From the NCBI GenBank assembly GCA_028698395.1, contig JAQVDG010000031.1:1-11413 (forward strand): 11,413 bases of DNA. The letters are read 5' to 3'. The notes below the pieces were generated by a model. That model searched no databases, was not told the DNA's origin, and saw nothing but the letters and a program-made list of their open reading frames with translations. Positions 1-6,357 of this stretch are shown piece by piece; position 1 is the stretch's first letter, and each line of letters begins with the position of its first letter. This DNA comes from Weeksellaceae bacterium (GTDB lineage: Bacteria > Bacteroidota > Bacteroidia > Flavobacteriales > Weeksellaceae). Made by a program: the position numbers and the translations under genes.

Positions 1-43
1 CGTTATACATTTAACTTAACAGTAGATTATTAAAACAGTTTCA

Positions 44-1063
44 ATGAAAAAAAATATTTTCTTATTTATAAGTTTTTTTTGTTCAATCGGAATTTTCGGT
101 CAGCAGATTCAGATGCTTAATTTGGACAAACAAGAAATTTCTTTTCGGGGATTAGCTGTTTTGGATGAATTTATATTTTGGGTAAGCGGTTCAGAAGGAA
201 CGGTTGGTTTTTCTGTAAACGCCGGAAAATCTATTAAATGGGTAAATCCAAAAGGCTATGAAGACCGGGATTTCAGAATGATTGAAGTTTTGAGTCCGAC
301 CACCGCCGTTGTAGCTGCAGTTGGTTCACCCGGAATTATTTTAAAAACAGAAGATAATGGAGTAAATTGGAAAGAAGTTTATCGGGATGAACATCCGGAT
401 GTTTTTATTGATGTACTTCAATTTACGGCTTATAATCCGAAAATGGGAATAGCTGTTGGCGATCCGATAAATGGAAATCCTTATATTTTAAAGACAACAG
501 ATGGTGGGAATTCTTGGAAAAAAATAGACGATTTAACTTTGGAATTTGAAGAAGGAGAAGCTTTTTTTGCAGCAAGTAACTCTAATATCTCGCTTATAGA
601 CGAGGATACTTATATAATGGCAACCGGTGGAAAAAAATCACGATTGATTTTGATTTCAGATTTAATAGTAACGGAAAATTTACCAAAATCATCATCCTTA
701 ACAGCGGGAGTTAATGCTTTGGATTTCTCTTTTTACAATAAATTCGGATTGATAGCTGGCGGTGATTTTGAAAATAAAGAATCATCTGAAAATAATTTGA
801 TTGTATTTGAATTAGAAGGGATGAAATCGTTTAAAATTTCATTTCCGGAAACTCCTCCAAACGGATACAAAAGCGGTGTTGCTATTTTTGGGCAATCCAA
901 AGCCGTTGCTTGTGGTTTAATGGGTGTTGATTTGTCCGTAGATAAAGGAAAAACCTGGCAGAAAGTTACAACTACTCCTTTTCATGCTTGTAAAAAGTCA
1001 AAAAAAGGAAATAAAATTTATTTAGTAGGAGCGGAAGGAAGAATTGCTCATTTTTTGGAATAA
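44..1063 (+). CDS. Secreted YCF48/BNR-repeat beta-propeller protein (often annotated 'oxidoreductase')
   Basis: The 339-residue protein starts with a clear signal peptide: KK at residues 2-3, a hydrophobic core at 5-18, and probable cleavage near FGQ (18-20). The mature part is therefore outside the inner membrane. Three Asp-box-like motifs are visible: EDNGVNW (103-109), TDGGNSW (152-158) and VDKGKTW (299-305). Each follows a short strand such as IILKT or YILKT. Further GxxG-type strands occur near 48-54, 92-97, 236-240 and 326-332. This is the pattern of YCF48-like or sialidase-type (BNR) propellers. Flavobacterial homologues are commonly labelled oxidoreductase without biochemical proof, and I see no cofactor motif or catalytic set that supports an enzyme. 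The start at 44 is the only one that keeps the signal peptide intact. The gene converges on the AI-2E permease gene with a 9-bp gap. The fold is fairly sure; the function is unknown. Confidence 0.85.
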   Translation: MKKNIFLFISFFCSIGIFGQQIQMLNLDKQEISFRGLAVLDEFIFWVSGSEGTVGFSVNAGKSIKWVNPKGYEDRDFRMIEVLSPTTAVVAAVGSPGIILKTEDNGVNWKEVYRDEHPDVFIDVLQFTAYNPKMGIAVGDPINGNPYILKTTDGGNSWKKIDDLTLEFEEGEAFFAASNSNISLIDEDTYIMATGGKKSRLILISDLIVTENLPKSSSLTAGVNALDFSFYNKFGLIAGGDFENKESSENNLIVFELEGMKSFKISFPETPPNGYKSGVAIFGQSKAVACGLMGVDLSVDKGKTWQKVTTTPFHACKKSKKGNKIYLVGAEGRIAHFLE

Positions 1064-1065
1064 AC

Positions 1066-1088
1066 TCCAAAATCAGAGATTTTTGGTA
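1066..1088. terminator. Imperfect hairpin between convergent genes
   Basis: CCAAAATC (from about 1067) can pair with GATTTTTGG (to about 1087) with one bulged T. The loop is about 3 nt and includes part of the stop codon of the minus-strand AI-2E gene (1073-1075). It sits exactly between two convergent genes, which suits a bidirectional terminator. The stem is AT-rich and neither side has a good uridine run, so this is a weak call. Confidence 0.25.
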
Positions 1089-2170
1089 ATACTCTGTACT
1101 AGTTTATATTCTGAAAAGAATTCTTTCAGAACAACTCGTAAAACAGTATAAGCCGGAACAGCAACGGCAACTCCGATGATTCCGAAAAGAATTCCACCAA
1201 TTAAAATTACAATGAAAATTTCAAGCGGATTGGAACGAACGCTTCTTGAATAAATCAAAGGTTGGTTGACTAAATTGTCCCAAACGTGCGTTAAAATGTA
1301 CCAAAACATAATCCACAGTACAGAAGGAATGATTTGTGTACGCAAATCCAAACCTAAATTATGTAAATCACTCAAAGTTAAACTCGCCATTAAAACACCA
1401 CCTAATAAAGGTCCAATGTAAGGAAGTGGATTGAGTAAGGCACAAACTAAGGCGATAATGGCTGCATAATTGATTCCGAAAGAAAGCAAAATAATAAAAT
1501 AAAAAGTAAACATAATGAGTACTTGTAAAGTCAAACCGATGAAATAGCGAGAAAGTAGATTTTTTGTTTTGTCCAATACGTTTTCAAATCGTTTTTCTTC
1601 ATTTTTTGGTGCAATGGCAACAATCATTTTATTGATTAAATCCCGGTCTTTTAAAAAGAAAAAAGTAATGAAGACAACCGAAAAAGTATCTACCATAAGC
1701 ACACCTAAGGTGGAAAGAGAATCGCCAAACATTCCTGAAAAACTTTTACTGCTCACGTCTTTTACTGCTTTGTTTAGATAATTTTCTAAAAAGGGTAAAT
1801 CCAAAAATCCTAAGGACTCTGACATTAGTTTAATTTGGTTGGAAATTACACCTTCAAATTGATCCAAATGAGCAAAATTACCAATAAAACGATAAGGTAA
1901 ATTTAATACCAAAGAAATAAAAAGACCGGCAAATCCAATGATAAGCAGAATGAAAAAAGTTAAAGTAAAGAGTGCTGCCAAACTATTCGGAATCCGTAAT
2001 TTACCATTAAGTAAACTCATCAAAGGTCGGCCAATCATCGCCAAAACAAAGGCAATTGCTAAATAAGCAAAAACCGAACGAATCAACCACAGAAAATACA
2101 GCGATAAGCAAATTAAAACAGTAAAGCCAATGGCTCGTAAAATTCCGTAGGATAAAATTTTCGGGTTCAT
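1073..2170 (-). CDS. AI-2E family (PerM/YdiK-type) membrane permease
   Basis: The product is a 365-residue polytopic inner-membrane protein. Hydrophobic segments lie at about 12-30, 32-47, 63-88, 155-173, 211-232, 234-256, 281-297 and 316-343. A large soluble loop (about 90-150) separates the third and fourth, which is the usual AI-2E family topology. The family signature NPLPYIGPLLGG is at 247-258, and the C-terminal helix region ends ...VAVPAYTVLRVVLKEFF, also typical. Family members have been linked to autoinducer-2 export or to Na+/H+ antiport, so the substrate cannot be assigned from sequence. The ATG (2168-2170) overlaps the mutA stop by one base in a TAATG arrangement, which suggests translational coupling. 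It is the last gene of the five-gene minus-strand operon. Confidence 0.9.
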   Translation of the reverse strand: MNPKILSYGILRAIGFTVLICLSLYFLWLIRSVFAYLAIAFVLAMIGRPLMSLLNGKLRIPNSLAALFTLTFFILLIIGFAGLFISLVLNLPYRFIGNFAHLDQFEGVISNQIKLMSESLGFLDLPFLENYLNKAVKDVSSKSFSGMFGDSLSTLGVLMVDTFSVVFITFFFLKDRDLINKMIVAIAPKNEEKRFENVLDKTKNLLSRYFIGLTLQVLIMFTFYFIILLSFGINYAAIIALVCALLNPLPYIGPLLGGVLMASLTLSDLHNLGLDLRTQIIPSVLWIMFWYILTHVWDNLVNQPLIYSRSVRSNPLEIFIVILIGGILFGIIGVAVAVPAYTVLRVVLKEFFSEYKLVQSITKNL

Positions 2171-3447
2171 TATTGCATATTTTCAATTTTCTCAGCCAAT
2201 CTTTTAGGAAGAATAGACTCAATTAAGGTTTTTCGTCTATTTTTTTCTTTTTTCCGGATTTGGATTTTGTCTTCCGGATTTTTAAATTTATTTACACCGA
2301 TTAAAATTAATTCACCTTCATCAAAGGCTAATTGTTCTTTTTCTGCACTTTTTCTGATGAATTTTTGAATATTTCCTTTGAGTAAAGAATTTAAAAAACC
2401 ACCTTCACTTTCAATTTTAAGGAATAAATCCAAAGCATTTTTAATGAGTAATTCCGTTAGGTTTTCAATAAAATAACTTCCGGCAACCGGATCTTCAAAC
2501 TTGTCAAAATAAGATTCTTTTTGTAATAATAATTGTTGTTTTGAAGCTAATTCTTCTGAAAAAAGCGAATTTTCGTTGACTTTATCAAAACTTAAAATTT
2601 TGACAACATCTGCTTTTCCCTGAATAGCAGAAGCAGCTTCTAAAGTGTTTCGGATTAAATTATTGTGTAAATCCAATCGGGATTTATTTCGCAAAGAAGT
2701 TTCGGCAAAAATGAAAGTTTCAGTTTTTTGTTCGTACGATTCTAATAATAGAAAATCCCAAAGCTTACGAAGTGCGCGGAGTTTGGCAATTTCAAAGAAA
2801 TAATTTCCACCGACTGCAATTTTAAAAAATAATTTAGAAGCAGTCTCCGAACCGAAAATTTCTAAATATTCAACTGCATGAGCAATGGCAAAAGCAATTT
2901 GTTGCGTTTGGTTAGCTCCGGCATTTTGATAAAGTGAAGCGTCGATTGCTATTTGCTTTTCAAAAAAATCCAAGCTTAAAATCTGATGGGTAAAATGGAA
3001 ATCTTCTTCTTTGGAATTCCACCAATTTCCGGTTTTTGCTAAATTCCCGATAGGGTCTAAACTCAAATATTTTAAATTTTCAATTTTTGAAAAATCAAGA
3101 GATGAAAATAAGGATTGAGGCTGTGTACAATCAAAAAATAAATCCAAATGTTTAGGTAAATTTAAAGTTGCCGGAGCTTTGTTGTCATTTACCGTAAATC
3201 CATATAGATAGGAAGAATCTTGTTGTTCTGAATTTAAAAATTCACCTAAAATCTTCCAGTCTTTTGTGGTTTTTATACCTTGACTTTCGTCTGGATTCCG
3301 GTCTTCTTCCGAATAAACAGGCTTAATTTGAATCCCTTCTGCTGTGTCTGAAACTAAAACTTCATTATAATCCAAACCGGCTAATTCTGCTTGAACTTTC
3401 AGTTTCCATTCTTTTGGATTAAGTGATTCAAAATTAGTTTGGTTCAT
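2170..3447 (-). CDS. mutA: Methylmalonyl-CoA mutase small (beta) subunit
   Basis: This 425-residue protein matches the small subunit of the heterodimeric B12-dependent mutase, which interconverts (R)-methylmalonyl-CoA and succinyl-CoA in propionate/succinate metabolism. Recognisable family stretches are LSLDPIGNLAKTGNWW (128-143), DASLYQNAGANQTQQIAFA (169-187), a KLRALRKLWDFLL helix (222-234), HNNLIRNTLEAASAIQGKAD (261-280) and DPVAGSYFIENL (319-330). The C-terminus (about 360-425) is lysine/glutamate rich and I see no DxHxxG cobalamin-binding motif. That is as expected, because the large subunit binds B12 and carries out catalysis. The ATG at 3445-3447 lies inside the end of the DivIC-like gene (14-bp overlap). 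The gene for the large subunit, mutB/scpA, is normally next to mutA but is not in this window; the downstream neighbour is an AI-2E permease. The N-terminal third is the least conserved part. Confidence 0.88.
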   Translation of the reverse strand: MNQTNFESLNPKEWKLKVQAELAGLDYNEVLVSDTAEGIQIKPVYSEEDRNPDESQGIKTTKDWKILGEFLNSEQQDSSYLYGFTVNDNKAPATLNLPKHLDLFFDCTQPQSLFSSLDFSKIENLKYLSLDPIGNLAKTGNWWNSKEEDFHFTHQILSLDFFEKQIAIDASLYQNAGANQTQQIAFAIAHAVEYLEIFGSETASKLFFKIAVGGNYFFEIAKLRALRKLWDFLLLESYEQKTETFIFAETSLRNKSRLDLHNNLIRNTLEAASAIQGKADVVKILSFDKVNENSLFSEELASKQQLLLQKESYFDKFEDPVAGSYFIENLTELLIKNALDLFLKIESEGGFLNSLLKGNIQKFIRKSAEKEQLAFDEGELILIGVNKFKNPEDKIQIRKKEKNRRKTLIESILPKRLAEKIENMQ

Positions 3448-3805
3448 GAGCTTCTGTTTTTAAAGGTTTTATTTTTCGTTCTTCTACAATGAAAACATCT
3501 TCATTTTCTTTTTTCAAATAATGTTTTTCTCGTGCAATTTTTTCGATAGCATCGGGATTGGTTTTTATTTGATGAATCTGAATGGTCTCTTTTTGTAGTT
3601 TTTCCTGATAAATTTTCTTGTCATGTTCTAATTCATTGACTTGTTTATCCAATTCCCGGTGAATGAAAAATGAATTTTGGTCAAAGAAAAACATCCAAAT
3701 AGCAAATAATAAGGTAACAATTAAATATTTGTTCCAAATGAATCGGTACCAAGGTTTTTTTGGAGATAATTCGGTGTTTTCCGTATTTTTAGGTTTAGAT
3801 TCCAT
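3434..3805 (-). CDS. DivIC/FtsB-like septum formation initiator protein
   Basis: This small bitopic membrane protein has 123 residues. It has a cytoplasmic N-terminus (1-24, with KKPWYRFIWNKY just before the membrane), one transmembrane segment (about 26-42), a periplasmic coiled coil (about 48-80, heptad-like ELDKQVNELEHDKK...) and a conserved C-terminal patch IEKIAREKHYLKKENEDVFIVEE (87-109). This architecture defines the FtsB/DivIC family, which joins FtsL and FtsQ in the divisome and helps activate septal peptidoglycan synthesis. The C-terminal 'AREKhylkkenEdvf' block is the family's best sequence signature. The gene overlaps udk upstream by 11 bp and mutA downstream by 14 bp, so expression is probably coupled to both. 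Whether it is the FtsB or the DivIC equivalent cannot be settled by sequence, so no symbol is given. Confidence 0.88.
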   Translation of the reverse strand: MESKPKNTENTELSPKKPWYRFIWNKYLIVTLLFAIWMFFFDQNSFFIHRELDKQVNELEHDKKIYQEKLQKETIQIHQIKTNPDAIEKIAREKHYLKKENEDVFIVEERKIKPLKTEAHEPN

Positions 3806-4427
3806 GATTTTTTGTCCGTGTTAATTTATCTTTAATCAAAGTAGAAAGCACACTGATAGCGGCTTTGTTTTTCTTTTTCATATTGGGAACTATAATGTCG
3901 GCATGAATTTTTGAAGGTTCAATGAATTGTTCGTGCATAGGTTTTAAAGTAGTTCTGTAACGATTTAAAACTTCTTCCAAATCACGACCTCTTTCTTGAG
4001 TATCACGTTGAATCCTTCGGATTAAACGTTCATCTGAATCAGCGTGAACAAATATTTTTAAATCAAATAATTCTCGTAATTCCGGATGTGTCAGAATCAA
4101 AATACCTTCCACAATAACGACTTCTTTGGGATGTGTAATGATGGTTTCTGTAGTTCGGCTGTGTGTGATGAACGAATAAGTGGGTTGTTCGATAGTTTGT
4201 CCGCTTTTTAAAGTTTGGACGTGTTCGGTCAATAAATCAAAATCAATAGAACGCGGATGGTCAAAGTTCATTTTTTCTCTTTCATGAAAAGAAAGTTCAT
4301 TATGGTCTTTGTAGTAGTTGTCTTGAGAAATGACTAATACGTTTTCTGAGTTCAAACTGGTTAAAATATTACGAACTACGGTTGTTTTTCCTGAACCGGT
4401 TCCTCCGGCGATTCCTATTGTCAACAT
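3795..4427 (-). CDS. udk: Uridine kinase
   Basis: This 210-residue P-loop enzyme phosphorylates uridine and cytidine to UMP and CMP in pyrimidine salvage in the cytoplasm. Visible motifs are the Walker A loop GGTGSGKTT (8-16), the nucleoside-binding QDNYYKD (35-41), NFDHPRSIDFDLL (54-66), PTYSF (82-86), EGIL (107-110), which follows the Walker B strand, and the arginine-rich lid DERLIRRIQRDTQERGR (132-148). The length agrees with bacterial Udk. The ATG is 5 bp downstream of the sanA-like stop, and its 3' end overlaps the DivIC-like gene by 11 bp. I found nothing missing or odd in the active site. Confidence 0.96.
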   Translation of the reverse strand: MLTIGIAGGTGSGKTTVVRNILTSLNSENVLVISQDNYYKDHNELSFHEREKMNFDHPRSIDFDLLTEHVQTLKSGQTIEQPTYSFITHSRTTETIITHPKEVVIVEGILILTHPELRELFDLKIFVHADSDERLIRRIQRDTQERGRDLEEVLNRYRTTLKPMHEQFIEPSKIHADIIVPNMKKKNKAAISVLSTLIKDKLTRTKNHGI

Positions 4428-4432
4428 TTTAA

Positions 4433-5089
4433 TTATTCTTCGTTTGGAAATACTTCTTTATTTTTATAAAATTTTGGCATTGAATTTAATACGTAAATAT
4501 CCATAAGTGCTTTTACTCGGGCAAAATACTCTCGTATTTTAACGCGTTTACCATAATTTCCGGGCACTTCCCGGGCATTAAATCCGACGGCGTAAATGTC
4601 GTGATTTTTAGCGATAAACAAAGCACGTTGATTTTGAAATTCTTGGGAAATTAAAGTGATAGAATCTTGCCCAAAAACTTCTTTAGCCCGAAGTACAGAA
4701 TCTAAGGTGCTGAATCCGGCGAAATCATCAATAATTTGTTCTTCCGGAATTCCTCTCTCAAGCAGGGATTTTTTCATATCGCGGGTTTCGTTGTATTCCA
4801 TGATAGAATTGTCTCCGCTTACAATAATGAATTTAATTTTGTCAGCTTCAAAAAGTTGAACTGCTGCATCAATCCGGTATTTAAAATAAAGATTTTCGTT
4901 TCCGCCTCTGACTCGCTTACTTGTTCCTAAAATTAAACCTGTTTTATTGGTCGGAATGGAATCTACTTCATTGTATGTCATTCCTTCCGATTGAGAATTT
5001 ATCCAATAATTCGCGAAAAAGACTAAGGAAAGGAGAAAAACAATCCCTCCCAAAACTAATTTCCCTAATCTCTTAACGAATTTTTTCAT
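4433..5089 (-). CDS. SanA/YdcF-like DUF218 membrane-anchored protein
   Basis: The 218-residue protein has a basic N-terminus (KKFVKRLGK), one hydrophobic anchor (about 11-29) and a DUF218 domain (about 49-200) that should lie in the periplasm. Family landmarks are LILGTSK (52-58), NLYFKYRIDAA (66-76), IIVSGDN (88-94), DFAGFSTLDSVLRA (122-135), SQEFQNQRALFIA (148-160) and the C-terminal REYFARVKALMD (186-197). These fit SanA, the 'vancomycin high temperature exclusion' protein of Escherichia coli, which affects envelope permeability by an unknown mechanism. The related DUF218 protein ElyC affects peptidoglycan precursor supply. It is the first gene of the minus-strand operon, 5 bp ahead of udk. 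An envelope role would suit the nearby DivIC-like gene, but that is inference. Confidence 0.88.
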   Translation of the reverse strand: MKKFVKRLGKLVLGGIVFLLSLVFFANYWINSQSEGMTYNEVDSIPTNKTGLILGTSKRVRGGNENLYFKYRIDAAVQLFEADKIKFIIVSGDNSIMEYNETRDMKKSLLERGIPEEQIIDDFAGFSTLDSVLRAKEVFGQDSITLISQEFQNQRALFIAKNHDIYAVGFNAREVPGNYGKRVKIREYFARVKALMDIYVLNSMPKFYKNKEVFPNEE

Positions 5090-5143
5090 TTGATTTTAAA
5101 GTGATTAACTAATAAAATTCTATAAAATTATTTTTTTTGAAGG

Positions 5144-5152
5144 GTAAATATA
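5144..5152 (-). promoter_or_regulatory. Possible -7 element for the sanA-like operon
   Basis: On the minus strand this reads TATATTTAC, one base away from the Bacteroidota -7 consensus TAnnTTTG. It lies about 55 bp upstream of the sanA-like ATG. I see no convincing TTG at the -33 spacing, so this is a weak candidate for the operon promoter. Confidence 0.25.
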
Positions 5153-5177
5153 CGCAATTACCGGATGAGTCGTATGC

Positions 5178-5219
5178 TTTGACTTTTCTTAAAAAGAAGT
5201 TTAATACAATTATATTTGC
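5178..5219 (+). promoter_or_regulatory. Promoter of the 5247 membrane-protein gene
   Basis: TATATTTGC at 5211-5219 is a perfect match to the Bacteroidota -7 element TAnnTTTG, placing transcription start at about 5225 and leaving a leader of about 20 nt before the ATG at 5247. The nearest upstream TTTG (5178-5181) is 29 bp away, longer than the usual 17-23 bp, so the -33 part is uncertain. It faces away from the sanA-like operon within the same 157-bp intergenic region. Confidence 0.5.
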
Positions 5220-5246
5220 AGTTCAAAATATTAGAAATACTTCGAA

Positions 5247-5639
5247 ATGCTGTTTTATTTTTCAAATAAAGAATTACTAAATAGATTGATTAAAAGGCTT
5301 TTACCAACGATAATTTTCTTGATACCGGCTTTGTTATGGGGAAATATTTTTTGGGTGGCTACTGCTTTATTTTGGGCAGAAGCTGCGGCAGAAGTAGTTT
5401 ATTTTTATAAAAAAGGCTATGTTTTGATTTCCGGAAAATTTATTCGTTTAAATCGGATTGTAGGAAATAAAATGATAAAGTTGAATGAAATTACCGCAAC
5501 TTTTGTTTACAATAATGAGTGGACTTTTCAATCGGGGGATAAAGAAATTAGAATTAATAAAAATTTTGTCCGAAAAGAACAAAGAGTTGAATTAGAAAAA
5601 GTATTAATGAATTTTCGGAATAAAGCTAATTCTGATTAA
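5247..5639 (+). CDS. Unrecognised two-helix membrane protein, possibly with a PH-like C-terminal domain
   Basis: I do not recognise this 130-residue protein. It has a short basic N-terminus (LLNRLIKRLL, 10-19) and two adjacent hydrophobic segments (about 19-36 and 37-54, the second containing AEAAAEVVYF). After these comes a soluble part (55-130) with alternating short strands: GYVLISGKFIRLNR, KMIKLNEITATFVYNN, EWTFQSGDKEIRINK. A terminal amphipathic helix (109-126) follows. Two membrane helices followed by a small beta-rich domain and a closing helix resemble bacterial PH-domain membrane proteins, but this is a shape argument only. A good -7 element lies 28 bp upstream of the ATG, so it is probably transcribed alone. 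Its stop overlaps the stop of the convergent gene by 4 bp. Base composition is like its neighbours. Confidence 0.75.
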   Translation: MLFYFSNKELLNRLIKRLLPTIIFLIPALLWGNIFWVATALFWAEAAAEVVYFYKKGYVLISGKFIRLNRIVGNKMIKLNEITATFVYNNEWTFQSGDKEIRINKNFVRKEQRVELEKVLMNFRNKANSD

Positions 5640-5647
5640 ATTTTTTT
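5604..5647 (+). terminator. Possible weak AT-only terminator of the 5247 gene
   Basis: TTAATGAATT (5604-5613) can pair with AATTC..ATTAA (5628-5639) with a 2-nt bulge and a 14-nt loop, directly followed by seven Ts (5641-5647). The T-run is good but the stem has almost no GC pairs, so stability is doubtful. Nothing better is visible at this convergent junction. Confidence 0.25.
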
Positions 5648-5965
5648 ATCGATTAATTCTTGAATTTTCTTGGTGATAATAGGAGTTGCAATTAAAACAG
5701 CAAGTTGCAGAAATTTACGAGTTGATTTTTTTAATTTAAACTGTTCACCGGCTTTGTTTGAGATAAATCCTAAAGTAGCATGGACACCATTTCCCAAAGG
5801 GGAGTCAAACTGTGTTGCATTGGATTCTACATTTTCAGCAAATTTATTGACTGAAGAATAAATAAAGCCATTTTTCAACTTTTTATCAGCCAAATTCATT
5901 TCAATTCGTAATTCCTCTTTAGCTTTTCGTAAATCAGCCAAAGTTTTGATGTTTTTAATATCCAT
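5636..5965 (-). CDS. Uncharacterised 109-aa protein of the YtxH/DUF1469 cluster
   Basis: I do not recognise a named family. The 109-residue protein begins with a charged helical stretch (residues 5-32, DLRKAKEELRIEMNLADKKL). A Gly/Asn-containing middle (50-70) follows, then a basic segment (KLKKSTRKF, 77-85) and a hydrophobic C-terminal helix (about 85-98) that ends in a charged tail. This suggests a peripheral or tail-anchored membrane protein. Its ATG (5963-5965) lies inside the last codons of the DUF1469 gene (11-bp overlap, different frame), so it is almost certainly co-translated with it. By position and shape (charged helix plus a short hydrophobic part) it resembles YqjK in the enterobacterial yqjCDEK locus, but I see no direct sequence match. 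The 3' end overlaps the convergent 5247 gene by 4 bp. Confidence 0.8.
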   Translation of the reverse strand: MDIKNIKTLADLRKAKEELRIEMNLADKKLKNGFIYSSVNKFAENVESNATQFDSPLGNGVHATLGFISNKAGEQFKLKKSTRKFLQLAVLIATPIITKKIQELIDKKI

Positions 5966-6299
5966 TGCTTTCTTTTTCTGATTTATCTAAAGTTTCTATT
6001 GCAGTTTTGATGATTTTATTAGTGATATACAAACGTATTTTTGCTCGGAATAAATAAATGACAAAAAATAAAAGTAGGTAAAATGCAGTTAAAATTAAAA
6101 AACCAATTCCAAAATTGTCAAACCATTTTCCTAATAAAAAACCAAAAGATAAACTACTGATAAATAGTATTAACAAAGAAAGCATGAGAATCAGAATACC
6201 ATAAACCGATAAAGAAATCATGCTGCTTAATGAATCAATTACTTCTAATTTTGCATAGTTGATTCTTTGGTTTAAATATTTTTTTAAATCATCAAACAT
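5955..6299 (-). CDS. DUF1469 (Holin_X / YqjE-like) membrane protein
   Basis: The protein has 114 residues when started at the ATG 6297-6299. A further in-frame TTG at 6306-6308 would add three residues (M/L-F-F), but MFDDLKKYLNQRI is the more normal beginning for this family. It has an N-terminal amphipathic helix (1-25, LKKYLNQRINYAKLEVID), two transmembrane segments (about 28-53 and 62-85) and a basic, helical C-terminus. This is the PF07332 'phage holin family / YqjE' architecture. The name is misleading: in chromosomal settings these proteins are not lysis proteins. They sit beside YqjD/ElaB- or YtxH-like proteins, which are stress-linked membrane proteins. It lies 41 bp downstream of the YtxH-like gene and overlaps the next gene by 11 bp. 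Confidence 0.85.
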   Translation of the reverse strand: MFDDLKKYLNQRINYAKLEVIDSLSSMISLSVYGILILMLSLLILFISSLSFGFLLGKWFDNFGIGFLILTAFYLLLFFVIYLFRAKIRLYITNKIIKTAIETLDKSEKESNGY

Positions 6300-6324
6300 A
6301 AAAAACAAAGTTTAGACCAAATGT

Positions 6325-6357
6325 AACAAAAATGTTGGGATTAGACCCCAACATTTT
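6325..6357 (-). terminator. Hairpin at the 3' end of the YtxH-like gene with the stop codon in its loop
   Basis: On the minus strand AAAATGTTGGG is followed by the 7-nt loop GTCTAAT and then CCCAACATTTT, an 11-bp perfect stem spanning 6329-6357. The run reads on as TTTTTGTT. The last codons of the YtxH-like gene (part of Glu, then Asn, Val, Gly) form the 5' arm, and its TAA stop (6341-6343) is in the loop. The short U-run would make an intrinsic terminator of moderate strength. The next gene starts only 41 bp beyond the stop, so partial termination or mRNA 3'-end protection is more likely than a hard stop. Confidence 0.6.

Noticed and set aside
44..103. Lipoprotein signal in the propeller protein (Cys13)
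   Set aside because: The residues before Cys13 (ISFF) do not form a lipobox; a standard signal peptide with cleavage after the FG region is more likely.
1569..1781. Short open frames antisense to or overlapping real genes (also 2007-2222, 4656-4859, 4736-4930, 5670-5861, 8194-8379, 8686-8886, 10572-10781)
   Set aside because: All lie inside well-supported genes in other frames, with no recognisable domains or start context.
1073..2170. Quorum-sensing function from the name AI-2E
   Set aside because: The family name does not establish AI-2 export, since members also act as antiporters, and no luxS-like gene is in the window.
5955..6299. 'Phage holin' similarity as a sign of a prophage
   Set aside because: The DUF1469/Holin_X label is a family name. 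No endolysin, structural or integrase gene is nearby, and the context is the YqjD/E-type cluster.
6297..6308. TTG at 6306-6308 as start of the DUF1469 gene
   Set aside because: It adds only three residues before an ATG that fits the family's usual N-terminus, MFDDLKK.
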